The notes under the pieces were generated by a model. It worked only from the letters and a program-made list of their open reading frames with translations. It was not told where the DNA came from and ran no database searches. Below, in pieces: positions 28,005-29,205 of a DNA stretch of 29,205 nucleotides (position 1 is its first letter; each line of letters opens with the position of its first letter). A program made the translations under genes and the position numbers. Source of the stretch: JADFMN01 sp964529975 (GTDB lineage Bacteria > Armatimonadota > Fimbriimonadia > Fimbriimonadales > Fimbriimonadaceae); assembly GCA_964529975.1 (NCBI GenBank), contig CAZGXW010000031.1, positions 1 to 29,205 on the forward strand. The letters are read 5' to 3'.

Positions 28005-29205
28005 ATGATTCTGAAGAAACTTGTGAGTTGTGCGGCGCTGACGCTAGTTGGTGCTGCCGGCGTGTTCGCCCAGAACGGCACCGGGTGGCAGTTTGAGTGC
28101 TTTGACTTTACGGAGGATCCGCCCGAGCCGTACCAGCCAGGGTATGGGATCCAGTACATCAACAACGGGCTTTTCGGCGTTTCGATGGGCGTGAGCAGCA
28201 CGGCACGCTGGGGTGGGCCTGCGGATCTCCAGTTCCCCTGTTTCCCCAAGACGGACTTGGAAGCGTCGGGTCGCCTTTCGTTCATCATGGGCGACACGGG
28301 CTCGGTCCAGTCGAGCTTCGACGACGGTCTCGCGCTCTCGATGGGGGCTCCTTTTGATCCGGTCGGAGACTTCTCGTACGTCCTGATCATGAAGGGCGAC
28401 AATAATGCTGGCAGTGGAGTTCTCTACGGCGACGGCGGATTGAGCCTTGCTTTCACAGGCGCCTCCAAGCGGTATTTCCGGACGGCATGGCAAGACGATG
28501 ATGTGCTCGTTGAACTGACGGCGAGACAAATCGGCGACGCCGCAGTTCTTTACTGGCGGCTTACGAACCTCTTGGAAGAGGCGCAGCCTCTCGGGCTGAC
28601 GTTTGCGATGTGGGGCGCGCTCCACACGAGTTTCGGGCGGACGGACTCACAGGCAACGGCATTTGGATTCGCTGACAGCATGTTCTCCTTAGGCTCGACG
28701 TTTCCTTGGGGTTACAACTTCAGCACTCCTAAACTGGAGGCAGCAGAGGGCTTCACCGGGTACTTCGTGACTCCTACTACCAAGCCGATTCGTAATCCAC
28801 ATCGATTGGCTCGAACGAGCACTCGGTTCCCTGCATGGGTGCAGATGCTCGCAGGGCAAACGGAGGCTTATGGCGTCCATGTGACGAACACTCCGGACAC
28901 GACCATGCAAAAGGTGTCGGTCAACCCGCTGAACGCCAACCAGTACTTCAGCGTGACGCCGGTCGACCTGATCAACATTGGAGACCACTCGAACATCATG
29001 GCGGACAACGCGGTGAGTTTCAGTGTGTTCGCCGATCCGACAGGTACGGCAGAAGAAGCCGACATCCTGATCTCGGAGCACTCTATCGTGCAGCGCTGGA
29101 ACGTGACAAACGTTCAACCTGGTGCGACTCGGCACATCGTGCAGTTGCTAAAGAGCAACTGGGGCGTTGGCAACTACAACGACCCGTACACGGCCCTCGT
29201 GGACG
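28005..29205 (+). CDS. secreted protein of unknown function (3' end beyond window)
   Basis: At least 400 residues, still open at the window end. The signal peptide MILKKLVSCAALTLVGAAGVFAQ would be cut after FAQ. The mature part is rich in Gly, aromatic residues and Asn with alternating strand patterns (for example YGIQYINNGLFGVSMGVSS, SFDDGLALSM, YWRLTNLLEEAQPLGLTF), suggesting a beta-sandwich or surface protein. Cys residues are few (two at about 37 and 81, plus one in the signal). I recognise no family. AGGAAAG lies about 10 bases before the ATG. It follows the CsgG/FlgT-like gene by 96 bases including a hairpin, and the two exported proteins may act together at the cell surface. Confidence 0.78.
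   Translation, partial: MILKKLVSCAALTLVGAAGVFAQNGTGWQFECFDFTEDPPEPYQPGYGIQYINNGLFGVSMGVSSTARWGGPADLQFPCFPKTDLEASGRLSFIMGDTGSVQSSFDDGLALSMGAPFDPVGDFSYVLIMKGDNNAGSGVLYGDGGLSLAFTGASKRYFRTAWQDDDVLVELTARQIGDAAVLYWRLTNLLEEAQPLGLTFAMWGALHTSFGRTDSQATAFGFADSMFSLGSTFPWGYNFSTPKLEAAEGFTGYFVTPTTKPIRNPHRLARTSTRFPAWVQMLAGQTEAYGVHVTNTPDTTMQKVSVNPLNANQYFSVTPVDLINIGDHSNIMADNAVSFSVFADPTGTAEEADILISEHSIVQRWNVTNVQPGATRHIVQLLKSNWGVGNYNDPYTALVD

Overview
The window is 29.2 kb of a bacterial chromosome (roughly 60% G+C by eye) carrying ordinary housekeeping and envelope genes. I see no phage, transposon, CRISPR array or resistance cassette. It combines a PEP-CTERM surface protein, lipoprotein and CsgG-like envelope proteins (double-membrane habit) with RNase J, a MetRS lacking the zinc-knuckle cysteines, and many start codons placed 7-11 bases after a TAnnnT box, the leaderless arrangement known from Deinococcus and Actinobacteria. 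This suggests an Armatimonadota/Fimbriimonadia-like lineage or another deep Terrabacteria group; that is an inference held at about 0.4-0.5. A run of exactly 100 N at 8999-9098 marks a scaffold join, so adjacency of the two sides is not proven by sequence.

Layout. 51-4626 (+): O-methyltransferase, metG, a PAS-GGDEF diguanylate cyclase and an HtpX-type protease. 4623-5539 (-): a YraN-family protein and rnhB, divergent from a tRNA-His gene (5589-5666) with a near-consensus promoter. 5672-5971 (-): small lipoprotein. 6061-8997 (+): uvrA. After the gap, 9099-10336: an E1-like adenylyltransferase fused to rhodanese (5' end lost in the gap) runs convergently into a MoaD/ThiS-like protein ending in Gly-Gly, whose start overlaps the stop of an Asp-box (BNR) repeat protein (10333-11499). 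11607-15044 (-): PEP-CTERM protein, RNase J and a ThuA-domain protein, with palindrome-rich spacers either side of ThuA. 15227-18506 (+): membrane-anchored unknown, DAACS symporter, tightly coupled unknown, 2TM protein. 18503-21779: hisI (-), ArnT/PMT-like glycosyltransferase (+), comEA-like and Ppx/GppA (-). 22066-25743 (+): xylB, rpsA, coaE. 25971-end (+): a secreted CsgG/FlgT-like multidomain protein with a Gly-Thr linker, then a secreted protein cut by the window end.

The genes are mostly independent functions rather than one pathway. The parts that seem to work together are the sulfur-carrier/E1/rhodanese set, rnhB with yraN, and possibly the two exported proteins at the right end. The main things worth a second look are: repeated leaderless-type promoters; the MoaD-BNR coupling; helically phased CTCCCGTTTT repeats between ppx and xylB; the fact that all four convergent protein-gene pairs end inside a palindromic double stop (CTAG, CTAG, TTAA, TGATCA); and a strong terminator ending six bases before coaE.
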